DNA of 64,000 bases from Cenococcum geophilum 1.58. Its lineage: Eukaryota > Ascomycota > Dothideomycetes > Gloniales > Gloniaceae. The stretch covers positions 682,001-746,000 of the forward strand of contig KV748223.1 of NCBI GenBank assembly GCA_001692895.1, in the 5' to 3' direction. The notes beneath the pieces are model-generated. The model saw nothing but the letters and a program-made list of their open reading frames with translations, had not been told where the DNA came from and made no database searches. Made by a program: the position numbers and the translations under genes. Every line of letters begins with the position of its first letter. Position 1 is the stretch's first letter. This document shows positions 1 to 11,479 of the stretch, one piece after another.

Positions 1-165
1 GGCCAAAAGAACACCCTCTCGTCAAATGCGGTGGTTAGCGCTTTCGATTAAGCCACTAACTAACCCAAATTCAATGTGCTTCGTCTTGGAAGTGAACCTT
101 CAAACCGGAAAAGTAACCGTCCGGCGTCCAAGCGGGCTTATTAGGCCATGTGCGATAACTTTTTT
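1..165. other. Left edge, no feature recognised
   Basis: Balanced base composition without the TA-rich look of the rest of the window. No reading frame, repeat or RNA gene could be supported here. A short open frame starting at 148 runs into the CCACCTGG repeats that follow and is not credible as a gene. Confidence 0.5.
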
Positions 166-468
166 TGGCCAGGTCAACTCCACCAGGTGGGCTCTCTAAA
201 AAAGCCACCTGGGGCCACCTGGAGCCACTTGGCCGCGAACGGGCCACCGATATCGATATCCACCTGGTGGATACGGTCTGTTCGACATCCTAGGTGGATT
301 TTGGGCAGATTAGACGTCTTGGCAGCTGAAAAGGAGGTTTCATCTGGCCAGGTGGAGGCGTTCGCACCAGCCGCGATTGCGCTCCCGAATCTAGTATAGC
401 AGCATGTTTAATCAGCAATTCGAGCCACCTGGGCTACCCACCTAGGCGAATTCCACCTGGACCTACCG
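166..468. repeat. Cluster of CCACCTGG/CCAGGTGG repeats, possible small TIR element
   Basis: The palindrome-related octamers CCACCTGG and CCAGGTGG, or close variants, recur about eight times between 170 and 465. The two ends resemble each other in inverted orientation: the left end reads GGCCAGGTC then CCAGGTGGG, and the right end reversed reads GGTCCAGGTGG then CTAGGTGGG. Repeated subterminal motifs inside an imperfect inverted repeat are typical of non-autonomous DNA transposons. No clear target-site duplication was found, so the ends are approximate. An open frame at 148-399 passes through the repeats and is treated as chance. Confidence 0.45.
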
Positions 469-499
469 TTTTGAAGGGGGGGTTCCTGGTGGGACGCCC

Positions 500-1399
500 G
501 GGGTGCAGCTCGGGGGGGTCACGGAAAAGTTGAAAGGGGTCACCGATGGGGGTCGGCGAAAGTTGAACGGGGTCACCGATGGAGCACCGGAAAAAGGTCG
601 GCGGGGTCACACTTTTACCCATACAGAACGCGCATCGGTAGCCACAATTTGCCTTTAGCGACCGTATGCATTAAATATGCGGTGCATATGCTAAGTATAT
701 GCATATATACAACTACAAGATATATGCGTTAAATGGTTTATTGGTGGGTGCATATGCTGAGTATATGCTCAGCATATGCAGGGATAATATAGCGCACCCT
801 ACCTTATGTAAATTTAGTGTATGTATAGACTTTGTATATGCTTAGCATATGTAATACATACGCATAGTCTATACTATAATAACCTAGCTTACTTATTTAC
901 TGCTATAGTTAATAGAAAGTATATAATAAGTATATATACCTTAAGCATTATATAATTTTTTTTATATTATATATACTAAGTAAATACTATAGCATAGCCT
1001 ACCTTATATAAAATATAAATGTAATACTTTAAAAGGTAGTATATAAAGGAGTAAAATCTCTTTAAAATAAATATAAAATCAGTAGAGTATATACAGAGCA
1101 TATACTCTGCATATGCTGAGACCATACAACGCGTATACAGGCATATTTTAACAACTTGGGTTATTTATTTTAATTTAGTATATGCCCTGCATATACCCCG
1201 CATATGCCTCGCATATAACTTATTTTATATATATAAAATACTTTAAATTCTATAAAATAAAAAAATTGGTCTGTATATGCACTGCATATGCATAAAGCTC
1301 AGCGGGGTCAGAAGTTGAGCGGGGTCAGAAAGGTTGTGACCCCGTTGAACTTTGTGACCCCGCCGAGTTTTTCCGTGACCCCCCCAAGCTGTAAGCCCC
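500..1399. mobile_element. TIR element with GGGGTCAC subterminal repeats
   Basis: The left end reads GGGG-CAGCT-GGGGGGGTCACGGAAAA, and the reverse complement of the right end carries the same blocks in the same order. Both ends then continue with several further GGGGTCAC copies beside GTTGAAC-like spacers. The interior (about 640-1290) is AT-rich and non-coding, dense in TATGC and GCATATGC palindromes. A short element with long structured inverted ends and no gene fits a MITE-type or other non-autonomous DNA transposon. No target-site duplication is evident, so the outer limits rest on the extent of the inverted match. The superfamily is unknown. Confidence 0.55.
640..1290. repeat. AT-rich interior with GCATATGC-type palindromes
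   Basis: Interior of the 500-1399 element. GCATATGC, GTATATGC and AGCATATGC recur many times in both orientations, mixed with TATATA runs and a poly-T stretch near 955-964. There is no coding frame. The hexamer pattern may be an original repeat or may have been sharpened by C-to-T decay. Confidence 0.5.
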
Positions 1400-1599
1400 A
1401 ATCAATTAACCCAAAGCTTTAATTTAGAGCTTTATTATATAGACTTTAATTAATATATATAGAGATAAGGTTTTCCAGGGGGAGACCCCCTAGGACCCCC
1501 TTATATAGAGCTTTTACTTAATTTAGAAGTAGTAGTAAGGTTAAGGCGCCTTGCGTTCCCAATTATTATCACGTGACGCAATTTTTGGGTGACGAAAAC
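1400..1599. other. Spacer without recognised feature
   Basis: AT-rich sequence with a short palindromic G/C block near 1479-1500 (GGGGGAGACCCCCT) but no gene. It leads directly into the tandem repeat that starts near 1600. Confidence 0.4.
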
Positions 1600-1979
1600 C
1601 GCCGTTGACGTTGCTTAACTAACACCTACTAAAGGTTCCTCCGTCCTTTCTATCTCCTCTCTTACCCGTCTCCTCGTCCAATGCTATCTCTATCGCTATA
1701 TCGACCAATAGATCCCTTAGTAGAGACTAGGGAGAAATATTAAAGCGCCTCTAGCTCTTATAAGGAAGAAGAAAGAAGAAGAGAGGAAGGTATAAAGGAG
1801 GAAGTATTTATAAACGGGAGGAGGCCTGCGAATAGAAGATTAGGCAGCTATAATATAGACATTAATATTGCTCGACTAACACCTACTAGACGCCCCTCCG
1901 TCCTTCCTATTTTCTCTTACCTATCTCCTCGTTAGATACTATTTATATCGCTACATTAACTAATAGATCCCTTAGTAGG
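1600..1979. repeat. Tandem repeat of about 257 bp, units 1 and start of 2
   Basis: The landmark AACACCTACT starts at 1621 and again at 1878, a 257-bp period. Each unit holds a CTCCGTCCTT block, GATCCCTTAGTAG, a GAAGAAGAAAGAAGAAG purine run and GGGAGGAGGCC. The second unit is cut at 1979 by the copia insertion and resumes at 8066 (first bases duplicated as TSD), giving a second period of about 255 bp. No coding potential is visible. It may be a satellite or a piece of a larger repeated element. Confidence 0.75.
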
Positions 1980-2215
1980 TGTTAGTTACATAAGGGAATA
2001 TCACGTAGCTACGGTTCGTAGATAGTATAATAATTGTTCTGTATTCTTCTTAAAGAAAGGGGTAAGGAACTTAAGGTTCCTCACCACGCTAGTGCCGCGG
2101 CGGCACGTGATGGCAACTTACTACACGTAACGGCAACTTACTACACGTAACGGCAACTTACTACACGTAACGGCAATATGCCTTATATAGTAACCATTTA
2201 CCTTTATTCCTAACA
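1980..2215 (-). repeat. 3' LTR of copia family 1, copy 1
   Basis: This 236-bp LTR begins TGTTAGTTACATAAGG on plus and ends CCTTTATTCCTAACA, the reverse complement of the family ends TGTCGGGAATAAGG and CCAACA. It is 20 bp longer than its partner because a unit containing CACGTAACGGCAACTTACTA is present one extra time (about 2105-2175). Confidence 0.9.
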
Positions 2216-5200
2216 CTAGCAACTCTTCTTTTATAGTTACCATCTATATATATATACCGCTTAACTAGCGGAATAAAAATTAATCCTTTTTATTTACTAT
2301 TGCTATTGTAATATAAGTCTCGCTATCCTAAAATTTGCCTCTTAGCACGTAGTGCTTTCTTGCTTATAAGTTATAGGTAGGTATCTTATTAGTAGGGCCG
2401 CTAAGGCGCTAGCGGTAAGCGAGCTAATAATAATTTTCTATCCTAGGGATAGAAAATCCTAATTAGCTAGTTTAAGTTAGGGTCTGTAGAATCTAACTAA
2501 TTAGATAACTTTAACCACTGGTCGAAGTTCCTAGATATCTTAAGACCTTACGTAACTAAGAAATTTCTAAGGACTCCCTTTTAACCTAACCTTTAACTTA
2601 TATACGTAGGGTATTTGTATTAACAAACGTCTCTAGTGCCTTATTTAGGTTCGCCTTTGTTATTATATCTACTAGGTTATCTTAGCTATTAATTTATTAA
2701 ATCTTAAAGAGTTTTTAACGCTTATAGGATTACTAAAGTGCCATAATATCGATTATAAGGCGCTTTTCCTTTATAGTACTAAGCTTAACTAAACACTCGT
2801 AGAGGGAAAATAAATCGGTGTATACAATTATAGGGATAATAGGAAGTTTGAGTTAATCTATAATTATCTTTAGGGTAGTTCCAATTGTAATTGCTATATT
2901 AACTCCGCTAACCATTCTATATATCTCTAATACTAAAACACTTTAGGTAATACGCTTGCTCTTAGTTAAGCTTTAATAGATAAGATTACTATAGATTATA
3001 AAGTTATTCTCTCTAGTAAATTCGTTTGTAATAATAATCTTATATCCTAACTAGGAGCTAAAATCTTTATTATTTATAAACGATCTATTAACAAATATAA
3101 AGAGCTTAGCAGTAGGAAGATTAATAGGTACGTAGAGTAGTCCCTAATTAAGATAGTTTATTTATTAGAAAAGACGCTTATTTAGGGCAAAGACATCGTC
3201 CTTAATTAGTTCCTGGTATTAAGCTATAATAGAGAGATTAAATAAAGCCTTGGGTTAATAGATAAAAGTAATATAAGCTTCGTGAACACGTTGCTCCATA
3301 TATCCTTACTTTAGAGAATTAACGTCAATAACGTCGATCTTCTTGCCTTAACCCTTTTGGCGTAAAGCAATAGAATCCTTATTTAGGGAGAGGATGCATC
3401 TATTAAAGAGTAATAGTATTATTAAGTTAAGCTTTTCCTTTGGCTTTGCCATAAGATTTGCCTTTACTAGCTTATCCTCTTTAAGAGCTAAGAATTGGTC
3501 GTCTCCTAAGATAATTATATTATTAGTTTATATACCGATAATTCTAAATAGGGTTCCTGTGGTTATAAGAAGGAAGTAGGGATCGAATATAGAAGTAGTT
3601 ATTAAAAGCTTCTCTTTATGGTGCTTACTATAGGTAGCCCACTAGTAAGTTCCTACCTCTGCAATTCTATATAATGGCTTAAGCATAACTATAATCGTGT
3701 CTTTAGGATACTGGTGGCGAATTTACTCTAGAAGGTATACTAATATTAAGCGCTAAAGGTGCGTCTCTAATTAGGTGTAGGCTTAAGTAATATCTTATAA
3801 ATAAACTGCCATTTTATTCTTTATTAAGGAGGGAGCTAATGCAATAATAACTTGCTAACTAGCTCGTTAAATTATAGGAGATTGTATAAGAATTATCTCT
3901 TTACTATTATTATTATAACCTTAAATAATAAGCCTTAATTTCTTAAATGGGGCGTTAGTAGCTTTGCCCTTAATCTCGTTAACCATTCTTAACTTAAAGA
4001 TACGAACTCCATTAAACTTAGTAGGGTTATATTTCTTAAATTTAAAGACTCCTCTTATGATAAAACCGTCGATCTCCTGCTTATTGGATGCTTGGAAAGA
4101 AGCTCCTAGGGTTATAATATGACCTTCCTTTTAGAGCTATTTTGCGAGCTTAAAGTCAGCCTTCTCTTTAGCTATTATAAAGGCCATTAATAACTTAACT
4201 TTATTCTTAATGGCGGCAACAAATTATTCTTTAAAATTAATAAGGTGTTGGCGATTTTGTGATCCCTTTGGGCGACCTCTACCGCGTTATAGTTATAGCG
4301 TATCTACTACAATTATATCAGGATTATAGTCGCCTTTTAGAGTATATTAATTATAGTTCTCTTTTAGGGCATCTTCTAAGGCATCCTATAAAGGCTTAAA
4401 ATTGTTATCTTTATAGTAAGGCTTAATAACAGTTAAATGGAATTAGGTAGGTTTATAAGGCATTTAAATAGTATAAGTTTAACCATTAATTATAATAAGT
4501 TAATATGGGCCTAACTATCCTCCCCTTTTACGCCATACGCGTACTTTAGACTAGAGTAGCAGATCGAGCGCAGTTAAGGTATTTAGGCCATTTCTTATTC
4601 CTAGTGCGTTATTAACCTAGCGTATAGCATAGAGGCATTATACCTCCTTTATTGCCTTGCGAATCGCCTTAGCTTATTATATAACAGAGGGAGATAGTAG
4701 AGAATCGTTAGTTATTTATAGGTAGGCGCTAAAGACTAGCAANNTAGGTANNAGTCNNTNNNGGCCAGCGGAATTATTAANAGCTTTAANAGCTATTTAN
4801 AAGGTAAGTTCTTNGCTAGCGTCCTTTAGTTCTAAAGAGATAATCTTATATACGCGGCGTAATAGCGCGTAATATCACTCTACTTTTCTAATACTATTAT
4901 ATGCCTTAATAGGGACTTCCTTAACCTTAATTGCCATTGCCTTTATTTATTATCAGAACTCTATAAATAAGAAGTTCTTTCCTATATTATAAACAATTTA
5001 ATTAGGGGGTCCTAGGTAGACATTAATTTAGCATAACTAAAGGGTATCCTATATATTCCTAGCTAATATATTCTTTAAGAATCGTGCGGCTTAGAAGGAG
5101 GTTAAGAAGTTAATAACTTAAAGTACTAGCTTGCCGCTAAGATATATAACGTTGACGATAATATAGAAGTTAAAGTCGTAGTTATCTTTAAGGGTAAACT

Positions 5201-7849
5201 TAAATCGGCNAGNGGACCTNTGGTTTATTTNGTAGTAGTAGCAGTATTTTATAAGATGCTTAATTACCTTAACCTTAACTTTATAGCCTACTCGCTAAAG
5301 AACCCTAAGTAATTAGTAAACTAATAGGTAACTAAAACAATGGTGTAGTTGGCGTAACTCTAACTTCGTTAAATAGCTCTAAGTAATACTCTTTTCTGGT
5401 TATTAAAGGAGCAGCTAAGGGTAACCCCACTTATATACAATAGGCACCCAATTATCTCCCTACACAAGTAATTCTTAAGGTTATTAAGCTTAACGCCTAG
5501 TTTATCTATATCTTTAATATAAAATAGAAACGGGGTGTTTATAGGAACAATGTAAAAAGTAATATACCCTAAGGGGGTTTAAACCCTAATTGTGCCGAGA
5601 AAGATTGTAGTACCTTTACTAAAACGAATCGTGTATTAGCCTGCCGTTAAATAGTTAATCTAAACAGAGCTATTAAGCTACTAAAGGGCTTAAACTTAAG
5701 GTTCTCCTACTATAGATACTCCTGCGGCTCTAGTATCCGGCATAATATTATAGAAGACGTTTGCCAAGTATCTATCGTTAAAGGAAAACGCAGAGCTCTC
5801 CTTTAGCTCGTTAAAGATATCTAACTTCGTAATAAAATAAAGCATAGATTAGTTATTAAGAACAGCAATAGTTTGTGTGCCATTTACCTCACTATACTTA
5901 GTAAAGTATTAGTTAGGTAAGTAGTCCTTAATTTCCATATCTATAAGGAGCTATTCGGTCTTATTAACCTCACCCTTAAGATCTTCTACGCCTTCGTATT
6001 AAACCAGGAAGCTTTAAAAGTAGGCCGTAGTAACCTTATAATTTCTAACATTTCTTATACTTTAACGGAACTTATTATATACCTCTTTTCGCTCATTAAA
6101 GGAGTATCTAGTTAACTAGCAATTTAGCTTTTTACAAATATAGCACTTCTTTTAGTAATTACTTTAAAATAAACCTCTACCAGGACCTCCACGGTTACTT
6201 TATAGTTAACATTAATCGTACCCTCTTCCGTATTCCCTACTATGGCCACTATATATTTAATCAGTCTAGTTATAATTATATTAGTTAGAAATACTTAGTT
6301 AGGTAGGGTTTTCGGTATAAAACTATTAAGATTCTTATATTCGCATCGTAGTACCTATAGCGGAGCGTAGCTCAGCATATACTCCTTTAAACGTATTTAT
6401 AGGTTTATATAGCGCCAAGTTATACTTAGGAACGCTACGGCATACTAAAATAACCTAGTCCCTTAGGCTGTTCTTGTTTTGGTAAGTTTTAGTAAGGCTA
6501 TATTAGATTTTCTAAAGTTTATTAAAGAGTAGTTAAAGGCACTCTAAGTAAGTCTTTATTAGGTTAGAAGCGATAACTCTTTAAAATATAGTCTTTTACT
6601 ATTCAGACATATAAAGCTGGCGATTCTTATTAGTCTTAAAGTGGGCTTTAGTAAGCTAAAGCGTTATATTAAAGCTATAGTTTTTACCCGCAATATAGTT
6701 GTAATAGAATATTGCTGCCCGTTCCTTTAACATAATAGAGAAAGCGTAGTGGTACTAGTGGCGTTAAATTCTAACCTTATTATAACAGTTATAGAAGACC
6801 TATAGTTTTGCTCTAAGCATATTATACAGTTCTCCTCTAAACTTCTTCTCTTCGTCTAAATATACCTTTATTAGATTCGTAACTTCTTATAATAGAGGCT
6901 TACTAGTTAGCTAGAGTAGAGGAGGTAGAGGCGGAGCAACTCTAAGTAGGAGAGCACCTCTAGGTGGGGGAGCAGCTCTAAGTAGGGGGTTGGCGTTCTA
7001 GGGGTTTTAATATAAATTAAAGTTGCCTTCTAAAGAATATAGGTTATTTTTAGGTTTCCGTAGTTAACGTATAATCTTAGCTTCTGTCCATATTAGTTTA
7101 TCTATACTAGTAATAACGGCCTAAATATTACTAGTAATTAGGTTACCGTTCTTAGTAACGTATACCCTATTCCTATAGAGGAAGTTTTAAAAATCCTAAA
7201 CAATATTAACGTTACTAAGTGCCTAGGTATTAGCAGTCCATTCTATAAAATCCTCCCTAAAATATTCCTATAGTTATAAATTGGTATAGCATCTATTTTG
7301 GTAGAATATAATATAGTGTAGGAGAAAGCCGTTAACTTGTTTTACAGTATAAGTTATTATATTAAAGGCAAATTCGTCCTAGTCTTTATTAATAAGTTTC
7401 GCGTACTTAGCTACCCCTAGTGGTAAGGAGTCTTTCTAGTTATTTAAAGTAGGCGTAGCCATATTTTCGGAGGGAGGGAAGTGTTATTAGTATAGGGATT
7501 GTCGTTTAGTACGCGTTTGTGATATATATTTGTCATTTAGTACGCGTTCGTGACGTATATTTGCGATTATGGGGCTTAAAACCAGTTCTGGCCTTAAATC
7601 GCGAAGACTTATAAAGCGTGTTATTCTGCGTAATAGACGCAAGAATCCGTAATCTTAGAAAGGCTCAGGACTAGTTCTAGCCTTTAGATCCTTAGATTCG
7701 TGGAAGAGTTCTATTTAAGATTTAGAACCAGTTCTGACCTCAAAAGACAGCTTCCTCTAGCACGAGTAGCACTAGTACAGTAGCTCGTCTCTTCTTAGTG
7801 AAATACCTTGCTGTTCTATGGTATAATAGTAAAGTTAACCACTAATCAG
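2216..7849 (-). pseudogene. Copia gag-pol polyprotein, RIP-degraded
   Basis: Read on minus, the segment just inside the 3' LTR (about 2610-2690) translates to a piece resembling DI-TKANLNKALETFVNT, the RNase H C-terminus of fungal copia polyproteins, with the same piece in the sister element at about 47400-47470. The region near 6120-6150 corresponds to the gag zinc knuckle and the upper coordinates to gag. Stops interrupt all frames, mainly where glutamine or tryptophan is expected, so no functional protein is possible. The polyprotein would have supplied capsid, protease, integrase and reverse transcriptase for retrotransposition. Short open frames such as 3394-3579 are antisense shadows. 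Confidence 0.8.
7829..7849 (-). other. Candidate primer-binding site, copia copy 1
   Basis: Directly inside the 5' LTR the minus strand reads CTGATTAGTGGTTAAC. The same CTGATYAGT start follows the 5' LTR of three other copia-type elements here. It does not begin with TGG, so priming by an intact tRNA CCA end is unlikely. Priming from an internal tRNA cut is an inference. Confidence 0.5.
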
Positions 7850-8065
7850 TATTAGTTACATAAGGGGATATTACGTAGCTATGGTTCGTAGATAGTATAA
7901 TAATTGTTCTATGTTCTTCTTAAAGAAAGGGGTAAGAAACTTAAGGTTCCTTACCACGCTAGTGCCGCGGCGGCACGTGATGGCAACTTACCGCACATAA
8001 CGGCAACTTGCTATACGTGACGGCAATATGCCTTATATGGTGACCATTTGCCTTTATTCCCAACA
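7850..8065 (-). repeat. 5' LTR of copia family 1, copy 1
   Basis: 216-bp LTR, starting TATTAGTTACATAAGG on plus (TG-to-TA change at the edge, as RIP would give) and ending TTATTCCCAACA. It contains the GCGGCGGCACGTG block shared with all copies of the family. Confidence 0.9.
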
Positions 8066-8428
8066 GTAGGGACTAGGGAGGAGTATTAGAGCACCTCTAG
8101 CTCTTATAAAGAAGAAGAAAGAAGAAGAGAGGAAGGTATAAAAGAGGGAGTATTTATAAATGGGAGGAGGCCTATAAATGGGAGATTAGGTAGCCATAAT
8201 ATAGACATTAACGTTGCTTAACTAACACCTACCGGACGCCCCTCCGTCCTTCCTGTCTCCTCTCTTACCCATCTCCTTATTAGATACTATTTATATCGCT
8301 ATATTAACTAATAGATCCCTTAGTGGGGACTAGGGAGGAATATTAGAGCACCTCTAGCTCTTATAAAGAAGAAGAAAAGAAGAAAAGAAGGTATAGAGAA
8401 GGGAGTATTTATAGATGGGAGGAGGCCC
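8066..8428. repeat. Tandem repeat of about 257 bp, rest of unit 2 and truncated unit 3
   Basis: Continues the array interrupted at 1979. The landmark AACACCTACC recurs at 8224. Unit 3 stops after GGGAGGAGGCC at about 8428, where Helitron-associated sequence begins. Confidence 0.7.
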
Positions 8429-9559
8429 TACAAGTACGTAATTTAGTAAGTACTAATAAGTATAAGATTCTCGTACAAGATAGGCTTAATTGCTTACTAA
8501 AATACAGGGTATCTCTATCACTGCAGTAGCTACTACAGTAGTAGAGACGCCTTAAATATTTAATATAACTAACTACTAAGGCTGTTAATAAGTAAAAGGT
8601 AGGCTACTAATATAGTGCGAACGATATAGTTATTAATATCGTTTATAGCCTATTTTTGCTTCTAGTATACGCGTAATCGTCCTTATATTTAGCGTAGAGC
8701 TAGTTATAAGCAGTGAGCTAATTTAGGTCTAGCTTTACTATTAATATAACTATAGGTAGTATATCCCTTAGTATAGGCCAACTTAGCAGTTCTAGCTTTA
8801 GAAGATTATCTTTCTTCTTAAATAGGTTAATATACTACTATACCTTGTTAGTTTTAGCTATATCTTAGATAATAAAGAACCATTAAATCCAATCGGATGG
8901 CTTATTAAGGATAAAGTTAATTTTTAATTTAGTAAAGGTTATTATTTTTAAAATTTAATAGGTTAGGAAGGGTCTAGGTTAGGGTTTAGCTAGCGTCTTA
9001 GTAGAACCTTATTTAGACGTTCCGAACTTTTAATTTAATTTATTAGTTTGTTTATTAGTTGGATTTTATTATAGGGAGCGCGATTAATAACCCCTACTAA
9101 TAGCTCTAACTATGTCTAAATTTTAATTTATAAATTAGCAGATCTATAGGTAATAGTTATTTTAAGTAGCTCTAGGTGTAGTATATATAAAATCTTAACT
9201 ATAGTATAGAGAAGTCGTGGCTGCTAATATACGGTCTTAAGTAGTATATATTCTTAGAGGTTACGTAACTCCTTATATAAGTNATATTTCCGCCCTTTAA
9301 AAAAAAAAAAAAAAAAAAAATTAATTAACGCTATAGACAGCAGTAATATTAATCTGGTAATACTACTAATTCTCCCTATATATTATTATATATATATCTA
9401 ACAGCTCTAAAAGCGGTAAGAAGGTAGGATAAATAGGGGGGTTAAAATTTAGAAAATTGGATTTTACGGTTAAGCTATTTAAAAGTTAGGAAACTAAAAT
9501 AAATACCATATTCTCCGCTTACCTCTAAGCTAGTATATAATTTCCTAATTAGGAAAAGT
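8429..9559. other. Helitron 3' non-coding region
   Basis: No protein domain recognised. It holds a 22-base poly-A run at 9299-9320 and an N at 9283. It lies downstream of the helicase C-terminus on minus and is probably the Helitron 3' region, though a separate decayed element cannot be excluded. Confidence 0.4.
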
Positions 9560-10491
9560 CGTTTATAAGTAGTTGCTGCTGCCTCTATGCAAAATCTTCT
9601 TCTTATACTTTTTTAGTCTTACTTATACTAAAATCGTTCTATATTAAACCTATATTTAAATATAAGCCCTAAAAGCTTCTTAACTTATAAGATTATTATA
9701 TAAGTTAGCCCGGCTATCTTATCCTTTTCCTTAATATCTAGAACCACCCGGTTAAGTATTAAGCCTTAGCTTTTATATATAGTAAGAGCAAAAGTTAAAG
9801 TAATTAGAAATTAACGCCGTAAGTAAGAGCCTTTTATACCTTCCTACTTATAAAGCACGGAAAATATAGGGACGACTTTCTTACTATCCTGCCGAGTAAA
9901 TAGGGTAGGTCCGTTATACCTATCTACCGCAATTAGTAGTAACTAAGGCTGATCCTTTTTAATATCCGCGTGTCCCTTCTATATAATATCTTTAATTATA
10001 CCAGTAGTACCGTTTACTAAGCCTAGTTTAACCTAGATATTCTATATTAGTATTACTTTCGCGCTAATATATAGGGCTAGATTCTCTATAGTATCGCACT
10101 AATTAGGAGTAACTTTCTATATACCTATACTAGTGTTAACTAACTTAATAGCTACTACTGGCTATAAAAGGTCGCGAAGCCGAATAGCGTTATACTTACC
10201 TATAGTAGCGCGTATACCATATAGCCAAATTGCGTTATTAAAGCCCGCAACCTTATTAGTAGATAGGCCCTACTTACATCTAGTTAAAAGAAGCTTCTAG
10301 GTTAAATTACTTATAGAATTACTACGTAGCTTTATAAGGGCGGTCCTAAATATAGAGCTCTTAGCGTTATTACCACCCTACCGCTTAACTTAATCTAGGA
10401 TAGCTGTTCGGTTAATTGCCTTATAGGCTCCCTTTCTATAGCTAGCGAGCTCTAACAGCCTAGCGGGTAGATTGCTATATAAGGCCGCCTA

Positions 10492-10694
10492 ACCTATGTG
10501 ACGGCGCTGGAGCGCGTCACCTAGTCAGGGGTTCGCTTAAGACTTGGCGTGTGTATATAGACGTGGCCTCACCACCTTCTCTTGCTCCTTAGCTTAATAT
10601 CTTCGTAATACAGCATTCGTTCGCTTGATCTTGCAAGCATTCGTTCAAGTCTCTGTCGAGACATTTGTTCGATGGTTCGAGCCGTCACAACCTA
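10492..10694 (+). mobile_element. Solo LTR (family S1) with TSD ACCTA
   Basis: A 193-bp sequence at 10497-10689 begins TGTGACGGC and ends GCCGTCACA, a perfect 9-bp terminal inverted repeat with TG..CA ends. It is flanked by a perfect 5-bp duplication ACCTA (10492-10496 and 10690-10694). It contains a TATA-like GTGTATATAGA. No internal region is present, so it is a solo LTR. It cuts the Helitron helicase just after the LPPIG motif. It is visibly less AT-shifted than its surroundings, and a same-family copy sits inverted at 49893-50075. Confidence 0.9.
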
Positions 10695-11479
10695 TAGGGG
10701 GAAGCTAATAGAAATCGCCTACTAGCAAGATGTTTAAGCCTTTAAAGTAGTTATTATTACGCGCAGAGTAAATTTAACGGAGGCGGTAATTAATCTAGGC
10801 TAGATATACTTGCCTGATTATAGATTTCTCGTTAAGGATAAAATAGTAAATATCCTTAAAAGCTTATTATAGAGGTATAAGACTGGTAGTAGGCAATTTC
10901 TTAAACGGATAATTTACTAGCAACCTTAATAGATTATATATAGTTCTGCTGTTAATACTAAAGGTAGCTACCCTAGTAGGGGCAGCTTAAGCTAATGGCG
11001 ACGGCTTATTATTAGCCCTTACCATATTATAGAGCGTAGTAGAGAGGACAGTAATAAGATGCGATTTGCCAGTTCCTGCCTCTCTATTAACGTTAATCCG
11101 TAGTAGGGGGGGGCCAAGGCCTACTTAGATCTGCCTATAGTAATTAACTATAATATTATAGATATAACGCTAACCTAGTTATAAGGAGGACGGAGTTGCT
11201 ATTTAGAATAGGCGGCTCTACGATAGAGGCTATAGCCGTACTTCCTACCAATAAGTCCTCTTATTAAGCTGCGGATACGTACCCTAATGCATACTCTAGT
11301 CGTAGTTATAATTAAGCTCCTTATTACTAAGCCTGTTAGGATCCTTAAGTTTAACTCCGTTAATATTTTAAACGCGGGTATATAGGGCCTTAAAGGACTA
11401 ATATAGCTCTAAGTTGTCTGCGAAATTGCTTTTAAACTTATTAATATTATTAGTAGTTTTGCAACCTTCCTCTAGTTTC

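Larger units (their letters stand above)
1980..8065 (-). mobile_element. Full-length Ty1/copia retrotransposon (family 1, copy 1)
   Basis: A minus-strand LTR retrotransposon of 6086 bp. The LTRs lie at 1980-2215 and 7850-8065, and a perfect 5-bp target duplication GTAGG (1975-1979 and 8066-8070) marks its insertion into the 257-bp tandem repeat. The same family occurs in the opposite orientation at 41921-48074. The internal region carries decayed gag and pol with many TAG/TAA stops. The order protease, integrase, reverse transcriptase, RNase H is inferred from the better-read sister copy. Ns occur at about 4743-4812 and 5210-5231. Confidence 0.92.

Noticed and set aside
3394-3579. 61-codon plus frame, with a similar minus frame at 46453-46680
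   Set aside because: They match each other only because both are the antisense strand of the same copia reverse transcriptase region; the sense frame carries the RT motifs.
9299-9320. 22-base poly-A run as the tail of a retroposed element
   Set aside because: No target duplication or element body could be tied to it, and an N lies close by; it may be simple-sequence or an assembly weakness.
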